NCBI GenBank assembly: GCA_900546715.1
Contig: UREA01000001.1
Span: 1 to 64,000 of the forward strand
DNA length: 64,000 nucleotides
Direction: 5' to 3'
Origin: an uncultured Mycoplasmatota bacterium
GTDB lineage: Bacteria > Bacillota_I > Bacilli_A > RF39 > UBA660
How positions within the stretch are numbered: the stretch's first letter is position 1; the number at the start of each line of letters is the position of its first letter. Below are positions 16,602 to 24,192 of this stretch, one piece after another. The position numbers and the translations under genes were made by a program. A model generated the notes under the pieces. The model had not been told where the DNA came from, did not search any database, and was given only the letters and a program-made list of their open reading frames with translations.

Positions 16602-16641
16602 ATATATAATATACCAAATTTCAAAATAAATTACAAGTTAA

Positions 16642-17211
16642 TTACTCACAATTTCCGCCATTTTCCCTAAAATAGGTTTTAATATTTTCTACACTATGAT
16701 CTATATTGGCCCAATCAGTAATATCTTTCAAATAAATTTGCATATTCTCATTACATTCTGGACAATCAAAATAATTATCATCCCCAATAGTTACAGTATA
16801 GTTATTATCTTCAATCGAACAATTTAGAGTTGCACTTGTAGCTTTATTACTAACTAATTCACTTGATTCTTTGCGAAAAACAGTAAAAGTAATAATACCT
16901 ATAACCATCAACAAAATATATATAATAATAAGTATTCCAAAAACTTTAAGTATTTTAATAATTATTCCTGCTAGTTTTTCAGTATTAGATACTTTTTCTT
17001 CAATCACAGCTTTAATATCATTATCTAAAAGTTCATCAATACTTACATTAAGTATTTTTGATAACCCCTTTAATTGTTCGGGATTTGGTTGTGTACTACC
17101 AAGTTCCCAATTAGATATTGTTTGTCTAGTGACTCCTAGTTTTTCTGCTAAATCTTCTTGAGAATATCCTTTTTCCTTTCTTAATTTTAATATTTTGTTT
17201 CCTAAATCCAT
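16642..17211 (-). CDS. Membrane-anchored XRE-family regulator
   Basis: An N-terminal helix-turn-helix of the XRE type (LRKEKGYSQEDLAEKLGVTR, then QTISNWELG) at about residues 10-45, a linker, one or two membrane segments (IIIYILLMVIGIITFTVF) and a ~65-residue C-terminal extracytoplasmic part with cysteines (YFDCPEC). The upstream open frame is not coding: GAGGTG precedes this ATG. The regulon is unknown. Its stop is next to the antisense promoter of peptide locus 1. It is separated from rarA by about 90 bases. Confidence 0.85.
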   Translation of the reverse strand: MDLGNKILKLRKEKGYSQEDLAEKLGVTRQTISNWELGSTQPNPEQLKGLSKILNVSIDELLDNDIKAVIEEKVSNTEKLAGIIIKILKVFGILIIIYILLMVIGIITFTVFRKESSELVSNKATSATLNCSIEDNNYTVTIGDDNYFDCPECNENMQIYLKDITDWANIDHSVENIKTYFRENGGNCE

Positions 17212-17299
17212 AATTTCTTCACCTCGATAACAATTATATATTAGTACCATTTTTATATCTACCAAAATAGTTTGGAAATTACGCAAAGTTTTTTAACAT

Positions 17300-18625
17300 T
17301 TATGTATTTTTATGATTTTTCTTCCATTCTTTTATTTGTTCAAGTCTTTGTTTAAATTTAATTTCATTACCTTGAGTTGTTGGTTGATAATATGTTTTAC
17401 CTAAAAGTGTTGGTGGCATACATTCCATGGTTGTGAGTTTATCTTCATAATCATGAGCATATTTATAACCCTTACCATAATTAAGATTTTGCATAAATTT
17501 AGTTGGAGCATTACGAATTTGTAGGGGCACTGGTTCAGCGATAGTATTTAGGGCATCCCTGCAAGCAAGCATATATGCAACATCACAGGCATTAGATTTA
17601 GGAGCAATACTCATATAAATAACCGCTTCTGCTAGGTGAACATTACACTCTGGCATACCAATAAAGTGACATGCTTGATAAACATTTATTGCAACATTTA
17701 GGGCATTAGTATCAGCAAGACCTATATCTTCTGATGCAAAACGAACTATTCTTCTAGCAATATAAAGTGGTTCTTCGCCCGCTTCAAGCATACGAGCAAG
17801 CCAATAAACGGCTGCATCAGGATCACTATTACGCATGGATTTATGAAGAGCTGAAATAATATTATAATGTTCTTCCCCATCTTTATCATAAAGTAGTGTT
17901 TTTTTAGTTAAACATTCTTCAATATTTTCACGAGTTACATGAATAACTCCATCTTTATCAATATCACTATTAGTAATAATCATATCAAGGGTTGTTAGGG
18001 CACTACGAGCATCGCCACTCGCAAATGTGGCAATAAATTTTAAATCATCTTCTGCTATTTCAACTTTACTTTTACCAAAACCTCTTTCATCAGTAATTGC
18101 TCGTTTTAAAAGGGTTAAAATATTTTCCACTGATAATTCTTTTAACACAAAAGTGCGACACCTAGATAAAAGAGCGTTGTTTATTTCAAATGAAGGATTT
18201 TCTGTTGTTGCCCCGATTAAAACAATGGCTCCTTTTTCCACAAATGGCAAAAAAGCATCTTGTTGAGCTTTATTAAACCTATGAATTTCATCAACAAACA
18301 AAATAGTTTTAATACCTAACTTTTTGTTATTATCGGCATCTTCCATTACTTTTTTTATTTCTTTAATTCCTGATGTTACCGCAGAAAAATTAATAAAATC
18401 TGATTTAGTTTCATGAGCAATAATCCGAGCGAGTGTTGTTTTACCTACCCCCGGTGGTCCCCAGAAAATCATTGATGAAACATTATCGCTTTCAATCATT
18501 TTCTTGAGTATTTTGCCATTCCCAATCAAATGCTCTTGACCAACAAATTCACTTAAATTTTTTGGACGCATTCTATAAGCCAGTGGTTCATATTTAACTT
18601 CATCAAAAAGTGATGCTTGTTCCAT
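17300..18625 (-). CDS. rarA: Replication-associated recombination protein RarA (MgsA)
   Basis: An AAA+ ATPase related to clamp loaders that acts at stalled replication forks. Walker A FWGPPGVGKTTLA (about residue 54), Walker B TILFVDEIHRFNKAQQDAFL, sensor I GATTENPSFEIN, and the conserved C-terminal helical domain including YKYAHDYEDK. At 441 residues it is full length. AAAGGAGGG precedes the ATG, and a TATAAT at 18652-18657 on the minus strand is a likely -10 box. Confidence 0.96.
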   Translation of the reverse strand: MEQASLFDEVKYEPLAYRMRPKNLSEFVGQEHLIGNGKILKKMIESDNVSSMIFWGPPGVGKTTLARIIAHETKSDFINFSAVTSGIKEIKKVMEDADNNKKLGIKTILFVDEIHRFNKAQQDAFLPFVEKGAIVLIGATTENPSFEINNALLSRCRTFVLKELSVENILTLLKRAITDERGFGKSKVEIAEDDLKFIATFASGDARSALTTLDMIITNSDIDKDGVIHVTRENIEECLTKKTLLYDKDGEEHYNIISALHKSMRNSDPDAAVYWLARMLEAGEEPLYIARRIVRFASEDIGLADTNALNVAINVYQACHFIGMPECNVHLAEAVIYMSIAPKSNACDVAYMLACRDALNTIAEPVPLQIRNAPTKFMQNLNYGKGYKYAHDYEDKLTTMECMPPTLLGKTYYQPTTQGNEIKFKQRLEQIKEWKKNHKNT

Positions 18626-18665
18626 TTTATCCCTCCTTTTTAGTAATTAATATTATACAACAAAA

Positions 18666-18692
18666 TAGCCAAACCGCATATAGATTTGGCTA
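18666..18692 (-). terminator. Terminator of the metal-dependent hydrolase gene
   Basis: TAGCCAAA and TTTGGCTA form an 8-bp stem after the stop, followed by TTTTGTTG on the minus strand, just ahead of the rarA promoter. Confidence 0.6.
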
Positions 18693-18698
18693 AATATT

Positions 18699-19331
18699 TT
18701 ATTTCATTAGAATATTACATTCTATATCTTTATTAATAAAATTTTTAAAATTAATAGCATCTTCTTTAGTACCTACAATTAAACCATAATGAATTGGTAC
18801 AACTACTTTAGGTTTAATTTCATTAACTAACTCTGCTGCTTCCAAAGGATTCATTGTATATGTTCCTCCGATAGGAACAAATGCTACATCACATGAAACT
18901 TTTCTATTTTCTTCAGTAATATCAGTATCACCAGCAATATAATAAGTTGTATTGTCTTTTTTTATTATATAACCCACCCAATTATTATCTTTAGGATGAA
19001 AATTCTTATTCGTGTTATATGCCGGAATTGTTTTAAAATTAATTCCAAGAACATTATATTCTCCACTTGGTTTTACAACTATTATATGTTCTTTATCAAA
19101 ACCAAATTCTAGTGCTTTTATTTCTAAATCACTAGGTATTACAATTATAGTATTATCCTTTATTACTTTCTTTAAATCATCTTCTGAATAATGATCATAA
19201 TGACTATGAGTAATAAATACTATATCAGCATCATTATAATCTTTATTTATTTTGTATGGATCAAAATAAATAACTAACCCTTTATTAATTTTAATACTAC
19301 TATGAATTAATACTTCAACATTATCTAACAT
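18699..19331 (-). CDS. UlaG-like metallo-beta-lactamase-fold hydrolase
   Basis: A cytoplasmic metal-dependent hydrolase. Metal ligands are visible as THSHYDHYSEDD (about residues 41-52), AGDTD and the final HYG. The compact fold (210 residues) fits the UlaG/YtkL group of MBL proteins; the substrate is unknown. AAAGAGATG precedes the ATG. An IS element is inserted 15 bases upstream of the start codon, between this gene and a TATAAT now at 21136-21141, so its original promoter has been displaced by about 1.8 kb. Confidence 0.9.
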   Translation of the reverse strand: MLDNVEVLIHSSIKINKGLVIYFDPYKINKDYNDADIVFITHSHYDHYSEDDLKKVIKDNTIIVIPSDLEIKALEFGFDKEHIIVVKPSGEYNVLGINFKTIPAYNTNKNFHPKDNNWVGYIIKKDNTTYYIAGDTDITEENRKVSCDVAFVPIGGTYTMNPLEAAELVNEIKPKVVVPIHYGLIVGTKEDAINFKNFINKDIECNILMK

Positions 19332-19345
19332 AAAATCATCTCTTT

Positions 19346-19353
19346 CTTAACTT
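19346..19353. repeat. Left 8-bp target duplication
   Basis: CTTAACTT borders the left inverted repeat of the IS and is repeated exactly at 21127-21134. Confidence 0.9.
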
Positions 19354-19464
19354 GGTATTGTGAAAAGTTATATACTTTTCACTACCTATATTTCCTTTCT
19401 TTATCGAGAATAATTAACATTTTTGTTAATCACCTCTATTTTTATCAATTTTATCTATTAAAAA

Positions 19465-19519
19465 ATGACAGATACCTGTATAATAATTTTAGACAATATA
19501 GAAAGAAGGTATCTGTCAT
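19465..19519 (+). promoter_or_regulatory. 12-bp inverted repeat masking the transposase start
   Basis: ATGACAGATACC (19465-19476) is perfectly complementary to GGTATCTGTCAT (19508-19519). The right arm covers the end of the Shine-Dalgarno sequence (AAGAAGG) and the first two bases of the start codon. A TATAAT lies in the loop. Folding would hide the start site in long read-through transcripts but not in transcripts starting inside the loop. Confidence 0.7.
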
Positions 19520-20945
19520 GTCTAAAATTTTATCACTTATTGTTCAAATTTTAAATACTTTTAATAAATTTATTTGGAAAATTATTAAATTTTTATCCAA
19601 ATACATAGAAATTGATGATATTAATCACAATAATAATGATATTGCCAATATTAAATATCGTAGATTTAATGTCGATTCTACACCACCCATTATTGAACCT
19701 TTTGTAAGCATTGAACACAAAGATTATAAACAACTTATTAAAAATAATAACATTAAACCTGTAAACCGTCGTAATGGTAAACAAATAACTATTAATATTA
19801 ATTGTCCTTGCTGTGGTGCTCCTAAAGAATATCTTTACGATAATAATGGTAAATCAACTCAATTTGAATGCAAAGTCTGTTCTTTTATCTTTTCTAATAA
19901 TTCTAACAAAGCTAAAGATATTATATTAAAATGTCCTCATTGCCAACACTGTTTGGACCATAAACATGAAAGAAAAGATTTTGATGTTTATATTTGTCCA
20001 AATTATAAATGCCCTTATTATATTAAAAACAAAAACAAGTTATCTAAAGAGGACAAAAAACTATATAAATCTAATCCTTCGGCATTTTCTTTGCATTATT
20101 CTTATCGCAAATATAATATCACTATCCCCGAGCTTCAAGAAGATTATCGTAATTTTATTAAATCTCCAGTTGATTTAACTAAAATCTATTCTTCTGATCA
20201 TATTGTTGGATTATGCCTTACTTATCATGTTAATTATAGTCTATCTTATCGTCAAACAGCTTCTATATTAGCTGATGTTCACGGTGTCTTTATTTCTTAT
20301 AGGACTGTTGAAAATTATTGTAAAGCTGTTTCTTGTTTAGTTCAACCACTTTTAGAATATTATCCTTATGATTTATCTAATCAAATTGCTGCTGATGAAA
20401 CTTATATCAAGATAAAAGGAATAACTAATTACATTTTCTTCTTCTTTGATGCTATAAAGAAAATCATAACTTCCTATAGAGTTTTTTCTAAAAGAGATTC
20501 TTTATCTGCAATTCAAGCTTCTTATTCTACTCTTTCTAAATATAATGAAATTCCTGATAGTCTAAAGTTTATTACTGATGGAAATCCCATTTATAATGTT
20601 GCTCACGAATATTGGAGACAACATGGTTATAATTTTGATTTGCATCAGGTTATTGGACTTTCTAATAAAGATGAAATTTCTAAAGAGTATCGTAGTCAAA
20701 AGCAAATTATTGAAAGACTTAATAGAACACTTAAATATTATTATAGACCTAAAGGTGGTTTTAATTCCCTTGATGATGCTAATAATTATATGGTTCTTTT
20801 TGCTACTTGCTTTAATTTCTTAAGACCTCATTATGCTCTTAAATATAAAGTTCCTGTAGAAATTCCCGCTATTCAAGAATTACCTAATATGCCTGCGAAA
20901 TGGCTTAAACTTATAGAACTTTCTGCTGAATATATGATTAAATAA
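19518..20945 (+). CDS. DDE transposase, IS6-like, with zinc ribbons
   Basis: A 475-residue transposase. Two zinc-binding clusters lie at about residues 96-121 (CPCC...CKVC) and 139-165 (CPHC...CP..KCPYY), then a helix-turn-helix-like part (YRQTASILADVHGVFIS), then the catalytic DDE domain: D293 in AADETYIKIKG, D354 in FITDGNPIYN and E399 in IIERLNRTLK. The D-E spacing of 44 residues is somewhat long for classic IS6. The N-terminal extension with two ribbons is longer than in IS26-type proteins. The gene is intact. Confidence 0.9.
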   Translation: MSKILSLIVQILNTFNKFIWKIIKFLSKYIEIDDINHNNNDIANIKYRRFNVDSTPPIIEPFVSIEHKDYKQLIKNNNIKPVNRRNGKQITININCPCCGAPKEYLYDNNGKSTQFECKVCSFIFSNNSNKAKDIILKCPHCQHCLDHKHERKDFDVYICPNYKCPYYIKNKNKLSKEDKKLYKSNPSAFSLHYSYRKYNITIPELQEDYRNFIKSPVDLTKIYSSDHIVGLCLTYHVNYSLSYRQTASILADVHGVFISYRTVENYCKAVSCLVQPLLEYYPYDLSNQIAADETYIKIKGITNYIFFFFDAIKKIITSYRVFSKRDSLSAIQASYSTLSKYNEIPDSLKFITDGNPIYNVAHEYWRQHGYNFDLHQVIGLSNKDEISKEYRSQKQIIERLNRTLKYYYRPKGGFNSLDDANNYMVLFATCFNFLRPHYALKYKVPVEIPAIQELPNMPAKWLKLIELSAEYMIK

Positions 20946-21041
20946 TTTCTTTTTTATTTAATATATTCTAATCTTTTTAGCATGCAATAATTTCCATTTT
21001 TATCATCTTTTTCTAATAATTATTATCTGTATTTCAAAGAA

Positions 21042-21088
21042 CAATATCTATTTATAACATCTTCTGATGTTATAACCATTATTTTTTC
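21042..21088 (+). terminator. Hairpin downstream of the transposase
   Basis: TATAACATC and GATGTTATA form a 9-bp stem with TTCT loop, followed by ATTATTTTTT on the plus strand, inside the right end of the IS. Probably the transposase terminator. Confidence 0.5.
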
Positions 21089-21126
21089 ATTTGGGATTAG
21101 TTTTCCATAAAACTTTTCCCACTACC

Positions 21127-21134
21127 CTTAACTT
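21127..21134. repeat. Right 8-bp target duplication
   Basis: CTTAACTT, identical to 19346-19353, abuts the right terminal repeat of the IS. Confidence 0.9.
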
Positions 21135-21160
21135 AATTATAACATTAATTAAAGAAAAAA

Positions 21161-21176
21161 AGTAGTATACACTACT
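21161..21176 (-). terminator. Terminator of the surface-protein remnant
   Basis: AGTAGT and ACTACT form a stem around the remnant's stop codon, followed by a T-run on the minus strand. Confidence 0.5.
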
Positions 21177-21297
21177 CAATTCTAAATGGATTATCAATTG
21201 AACCATCACCAGAGACATAGGTAACATTGGAGTTGAGATAGAAAACAGGCCTTATAATATAAACATCAGTATCAGCATATACCCCATGAGAGTTTAT
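21172..21297 (-). pseudogene. C-terminal remnant of a surface protein
   Basis: Read on the minus strand this stretch gives IIRPVFYLNSNVTYVSGDGS then IDNPFRIE and a TAG stop. It aligns with the last residues of the surface protein at 50504-52264 (VRPTFYLNSDVEYASGSGT, then ISDPIRIKID). No matching upstream part or start is found, so the rest has been deleted. The remnant keeps its terminator, and peptide locus 2 begins about 55 bases away. Confidence 0.8.
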
Positions 21298-21351
21298 GTA
21301 AAATTAGTAATATTTCTATTGATTGGATTTTAGGAAGAATATAATTTTCTT

Positions 21352-21420
21352 TATCGAATTTTGATATGTTTTGTCGAATCATGTCGAAGTGCTTGCAAAT
21401 AAAAAAATAACAGCTATAAT
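21352..21420 (+). promoter_or_regulatory. Spo0A-type boxes plus sigma-A promoter, peptide locus 2
   Basis: TATCGAA (21352-21358, one base off consensus), TGTCGAA (21372-21378) and TGTCGAA (21382-21388) keep the 20- and 10-bp spacings of locus 1. TTGCAA (21393-21398), a 16-bp spacer and TATAAT (21415-21420) follow. The promoter is almost identical to that at 16289-16357 although the downstream genes differ. Confidence 0.75.
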
Positions 21421-21487
21421 AGATAACTGTTATCTGTATTTGGGATAGCTCTGCTAGTCCATTTCTTTCTCCTCCTCTAAAAGGATT

Positions 21488-21514
21488 ATGAAAGTAAAGG
21501 GGATGATGCGATGA
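21488..21514 (+). CDS. Eight-codon leader ORF coupled to peptide 2
   Basis: ATG with AAAGGATT before it encodes MKVKGMMR and stops at a TGA whose ATGA overlaps the start of the following peptide ORF. This is the geometry of translational coupling, as in mok/hok-type modules. It is too short to support on its own; the overlap and the ribosome-binding site are the only evidence. Confidence 0.35.
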   Translation: MKVKGMMR

Positions 21515-21597
21515 ACGAAGAACATTTCGTTCAATTAGTCATAGTTATTGTTCTTATCATCCTTGGCAAGGACAATAATAAAGACGCTAACAATTAA
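21511..21597 (+). CDS. Small transmembrane peptide, putative type I toxin 2
   Basis: A 28-codon ORF: MNEEHFVQ, then the hydrophobic core LVIVIVLIILG, then the polar tail KDNNKDANN. One short membrane helix with a charged tail is the form of known type I toxins in Firmicutes. AAAGGGG lies eight bases before the ATG, and a CTCCTCCT run upstream (near 21470) could mask it. The last ~25 bases are overlapped by an antisense RNA starting near 21652. The toxin role is inference from the module layout; a small sporulation peptide is the alternative. Confidence 0.65.
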   Translation: MNEEHFVQLVIVIVLIILGKDNNKDANN

Positions 21598-21652
21598 AAG
21601 TAGCGTCACCATCTAATTTGGTAGGCGTTTCCTGAATACAGGTAACACTTAC
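21573..21652 (-). ncRNA. Antisense RNA of peptide locus 2 (antitoxin-like)
   Basis: TTGTAA (21682-21687), a 17-bp spacer and TATATT (21659-21664) form a minus-strand promoter equal to that of locus 1. The RNA opens with a GTTACCTG/CAGGAAAC hairpin and ends with GACGCTA/TAGCGTC (21583-21607) and TTTATTATT. About 80 bases. Its stems differ in sequence from locus 1 but keep pairing, which supports a real RNA. Confidence 0.65.
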
Positions 21653-21730
21653 ATATATAATATACCAAAATTTAAAATAAATTACAATATTTTTTAATTT
21701 GCTTTTTTATATAAATGGTCGAATTTTCAA

Positions 21731-21796
21731 TTAACCATGAATTACATATACGAATGCTGTTGACAAAGGATTTTTTATTAAATAATCTATTTTCAT
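21731..21796 (-). CDS. 21-codon ORF after the hydrolase gene
   Basis: A minus-strand ORF with a very good ribosome-binding site (AAAGGAGTCCA before ATG) starts MKIDYLIKNPLS and ends AFVYVIHG, just after the hydrolase stop. The ending VIHG resembles the first strand and oxyanion motif of an alpha/beta hydrolase, so it may be the truncated beginning of a second hydrolase gene rather than a real peptide. Confidence 0.35.
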   Translation of the reverse strand: MKIDYLIKNPLSTAFVYVIHG

Positions 21797-21806
21797 TGGA
21801 CTCCTT

Positions 21807-22697
21807 TTACTTTATATTTTCTTTTAGAAATTCTATTCTTTTTTGCATACTATCTTTAGTTATTTTGCTTTTTAAGATAATATCATAACCATGAACAGTT
21901 CCTTTAGTTTTTACTAATTTTACATTAGTGTTTTTTTCTTTTAATCTATTATAATAATTAATTCCTTCATCATGCAAAGGATCAAATTCCGCAATTTCAA
22001 TATAAGTATTAGGAATATTATTTTTTAGAGTGGCTTGCATTGGTGATGCTTCTATTTTTTCATAATCATTAAGGTTTTTCAAAAACATTTGCCACATTTT
22101 TTTGTTATTTTTGCTATTCCACATTGGTGTATTATAATACTTTTTCATAGACTTTGTTTCCGTCATGGCATCAGTGCCTGGATATATTAACATTTGCGCA
22201 CAGATAGAATCTAGCGCATTTGTTACATAAGTGGCTAATATAGCACCAGCACTATCTCCCCCGATGATAATTTTTTCTTTATTTATTCCTAATTTTTCAT
22301 AATTTTTTATAACCCATTCATAGGTATTTATGGCATCTTCTTTTATTTCCTTATAAGTATATTTTGGTAGTAGTCGATAATCCGGAAAAATGACTTTTAG
22401 TTTAGCATATTTAGCATAAATTGCTACTCTTTTCTTGTGAAAGGGAGAAGCCTTATAACCAAATCCACCGCCATGAAAATATATTAAACAAGGTAAATCA
22501 TCATTACTATTTTTAGGTTCAAATACATATGTTTTTATATTATTGTTAAAATATTTTTTTATTTTAACATCTTTAGAAATGGGAGTTAATGCAAATAATA
22601 TAGTTAATGGTATTCTAGATAATGATATAGTAAATTTATTAAATGGTATTTTAATAAATTTACATAAGAAAAAGTCTTTATTAATATTATATTTCAT
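21807..22697 (-). CDS. HSL-type alpha/beta-hydrolase (esterase/lipase)
   Basis: A carboxylester hydrolase of the hormone-sensitive-lipase family. Oxyanion motif YFHGGGFG at about 74-81, nucleophile elbow IIGGDSAGA with Ser149, then an acid in AEFDPLHDEG and the catalytic His in GTVHGYD. The N-terminus is hydrophobic and basic and may associate with the membrane. 296 residues is a usual length. The substrate is unknown. A small ORF that may be a broken second hydrolase follows ten bases downstream. Confidence 0.88.
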   Translation of the reverse strand: MKYNINKDFFLCKFIKIPFNKFTISLSRIPLTILFALTPISKDVKIKKYFNNNIKTYVFEPKNSNDDLPCLIYFHGGGFGYKASPFHKKRVAIYAKYAKLKVIFPDYRLLPKYTYKEIKEDAINTYEWVIKNYEKLGINKEKIIIGGDSAGAILATYVTNALDSICAQMLIYPGTDAMTETKSMKKYYNTPMWNSKNNKKMWQMFLKNLNDYEKIEASPMQATLKNNIPNTYIEIAEFDPLHDEGINYYNRLKEKNTNVKLVKTKGTVHGYDIILKSKITKDSMQKRIEFLKENIK

Positions 22698-22733
22698 ATT
22701 TTACTCCTAAATCTATTTAAATTATAACATTTA

Positions 22734-22766
22734 TTTAAATAAAAACATAGTATTAATCTACTATGT
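22734..22766 (-). terminator. Terminator after the decayed sigma/anti-sigma gene
   Basis: ACATAGTA and TACTATGT form an 8-bp stem followed by TTTTTATTT on the minus strand. Confidence 0.65.
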
Positions 22767-22786
22767 GACATGTTCTAAATTACCTA

Positions 22787-23220
22787 TTATTTTATAAATA
22801 TATCTTTAAAATTATTATAATCATCTAAATAAACTTCTATATCCTCAAATTTAGTATCTTCTAGAAAACAAATAGTAAAATTATTTTCACCATTATATTC
22901 TATACATTTGGCATTTTGACTATTGCCAGACTAATCATAAAAATAAGCATTTTTATCAATATATTATTTTGCCTCTTTTTCTTCAATAATTTTTTTCACC
23001 AAATTAACTATTCCATTATTTGTTGTGGCATTAACTGTGATTGTACCAACCAATAAAAATGTACAAATACATAGTACAAAAGCAATTTTTTCTTTTTGCT
23101 ATTTCTTTTTATTTCTTCATTTAAAAATTTATTATATGTATTTTTAATTATATTATCAATTATTTTATAAACATAATTACTATATTTTTCTATAATCAAA
23201 TTTATATCATCTTCCAACAT
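22787..23220 (-). pseudogene. Decayed gene: sigma-like start joined to anti-sigma-like end
   Basis: AAGGAGG precedes an ATG and the N-terminus MLEDDINLIIEKYSNYVYKI resembles the start of an ECF sigma factor (region 2). After NEEIKRNSKKK a one-base slip in an A-run moves to the frame IAFVLCICTFLLVGTITVNA, a membrane anchor like those of anti-sigma proteins. That frame then meets a TAA (after EEKEAK) and a TAG (after YFYD) before continuing SGNSQNAKCIEYNGENNF to a final TAA. One frameshift and two nonsense codons mean the gene is dead. A deletion that fused a sigma gene and its anti-sigma neighbour is my inference. Confidence 0.7.
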
Positions 23221-23276
23221 CACTACCTCCTTAAAACTAATTCATTATAAAGATGTTTTAATTTATAAAAAAGTCA

Positions 23277-23308
23277 CAAAAAAAAGAACAAATTAAATAA
23301 ATTGTTCT
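23277..23308 (-). terminator. Terminator of the 165-residue membrane protein gene
   Basis: AGAACAA and TTGTTCT pair across the stop codon and are followed by a run of eight T on the minus strand. Confidence 0.75.
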
Positions 23309-23804
23309 ATGTATCAAATTCATAATAATAAAAATAATTAGTATCAGTGTCATATAAAACAATAGTAAAATTAAAGGAATATCTATCAAATAAATCTTCA
23401 TCACTATGGATATCTGTTGCTTCATCGCTTCTATCTATAAATAAATAATAACCGTTTTTTATTTCAGAAATTCCCATATCTAGAGCTAGTTCATAACTAT
23501 AATAAGCTCTATCTTTATATCCCCCATACATAATTAAATCTAAATTTCTAGAAAAAGGTAACTCTTGCCAAGAATCTAATTGCTTTATAAAATCATCAGA
23601 ACACTTTGTCTTAACAAAATAATATCCATCTCCAAGCAAACCACCATGAGTATCATTATCAATTAAAATAGAACATGAAGAAATATCTACTCCGATTTCT
23701 TTTTTTATATAGTCATCAGTAAATACTTGTAATAATGATTTTAATAATTCCCAAGCTATAATTCCTAAAACAATATATAAACTAATTTTAAAATACTTAT
23801 TCAT
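23307..23804 (-). CDS. Membrane-anchored protein of unknown function
   Basis: Not recognised. One N-terminal membrane segment (YFKISLYIVLGIIAWELL) and a ~140-residue outer domain rich in Asp and Tyr, including ISSCSILIDNDTHGG and a DRSDEATDIHSDEDLFDRY loop. Two cysteines (SSCS, TKCS) could form a disulfide. It is co-oriented with the 83-residue gene upstream, seven bases away, so they probably share a transcript. The terminator follows directly. No function is proposed. Confidence 0.75.
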   Translation of the reverse strand: MNKYFKISLYIVLGIIAWELLKSLLQVFTDDYIKKEIGVDISSCSILIDNDTHGGLLGDGYYFVKTKCSDDFIKQLDSWQELPFSRNLDLIMYGGYKDRAYYSYELALDMGISEIKNGYYLFIDRSDEATDIHSDEDLFDRYSFNFTIVLYDTDTNYFYYYEFDT

Positions 23805-23811
23805 AAAACTC

Positions 23812-24063
23812 CTAATACTTTATATGTTCAATCATTTTAACAATTAAAACAATTAATAATATTACACCAAGAGCTATTACTAAACACCCGATAAAGGTAG
23901 AATCTCTAAATAAAAGAACACCTAAAATAATTATGCCAATTAAAACTAATGCTAATATAATAGCTAGTATAATTCTAATTACAAGAGGAATCTTTTTATT
24001 TGGTAGGGCATCAATACTACCATCTAGTAACAATTCTAATATAAGTTCAATAAATTCATCCAT
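23812..24063 (-). CDS. Small membrane protein
   Basis: 83 residues: an acidic amphipathic start (MDEFIELILELLLDGSID), then two closely spaced membrane helices (IILAIILALVLIGIIILGVL and CLVIALGVILLIVLIV). No family recognised. It lies directly before the 165-residue membrane protein gene and may be cotranscribed with it. The 33-bp tandem repeats at 24193-24291 lie about 130 bases upstream of its start. Confidence 0.7.
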   Translation of the reverse strand: MDEFIELILELLLDGSIDALPNKKIPLVIRIILAIILALVLIGIIILGVLLFRDSTFIGCLVIALGVILLIVLIVKMIEHIKY

Positions 24064-24192
24064 ACAAACCTTCCTAAATTTAATTATAATAAATTTCTTG
24101 TTAAATTAATTATATCATATTTTTTAATAAATAAAAAAATATACAATAATCATTATGAATATTATATATTTTTTCAACTATTTTTATAAAAT

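Larger units (their letters stand above)
19354..21126 (+). mobile_element. IS6-family-like insertion sequence
   Basis: A complete element of about 1.77 kb. The left terminal repeat starts GGTATTGTGAAAAGTT; the right end, read on the other strand, starts GGTAGTGGGAAAAGTT, and about 16 of the first 20 bases match. Perfect 8-bp direct repeats CTTAACTT flank it, the duplication length typical of IS6 elements, and GG...AAAGTT ends are also IS6-like. It carries one intact transposase gene. The perfect duplication and open frame suggest a recent, possibly still active insertion. Confidence 0.9.

Noticed and set aside
21715..21725. GGTCGAA near peptide locus 2
   Set aside because: Differs from the box core at the first base, stands alone and has no promoter beside it.
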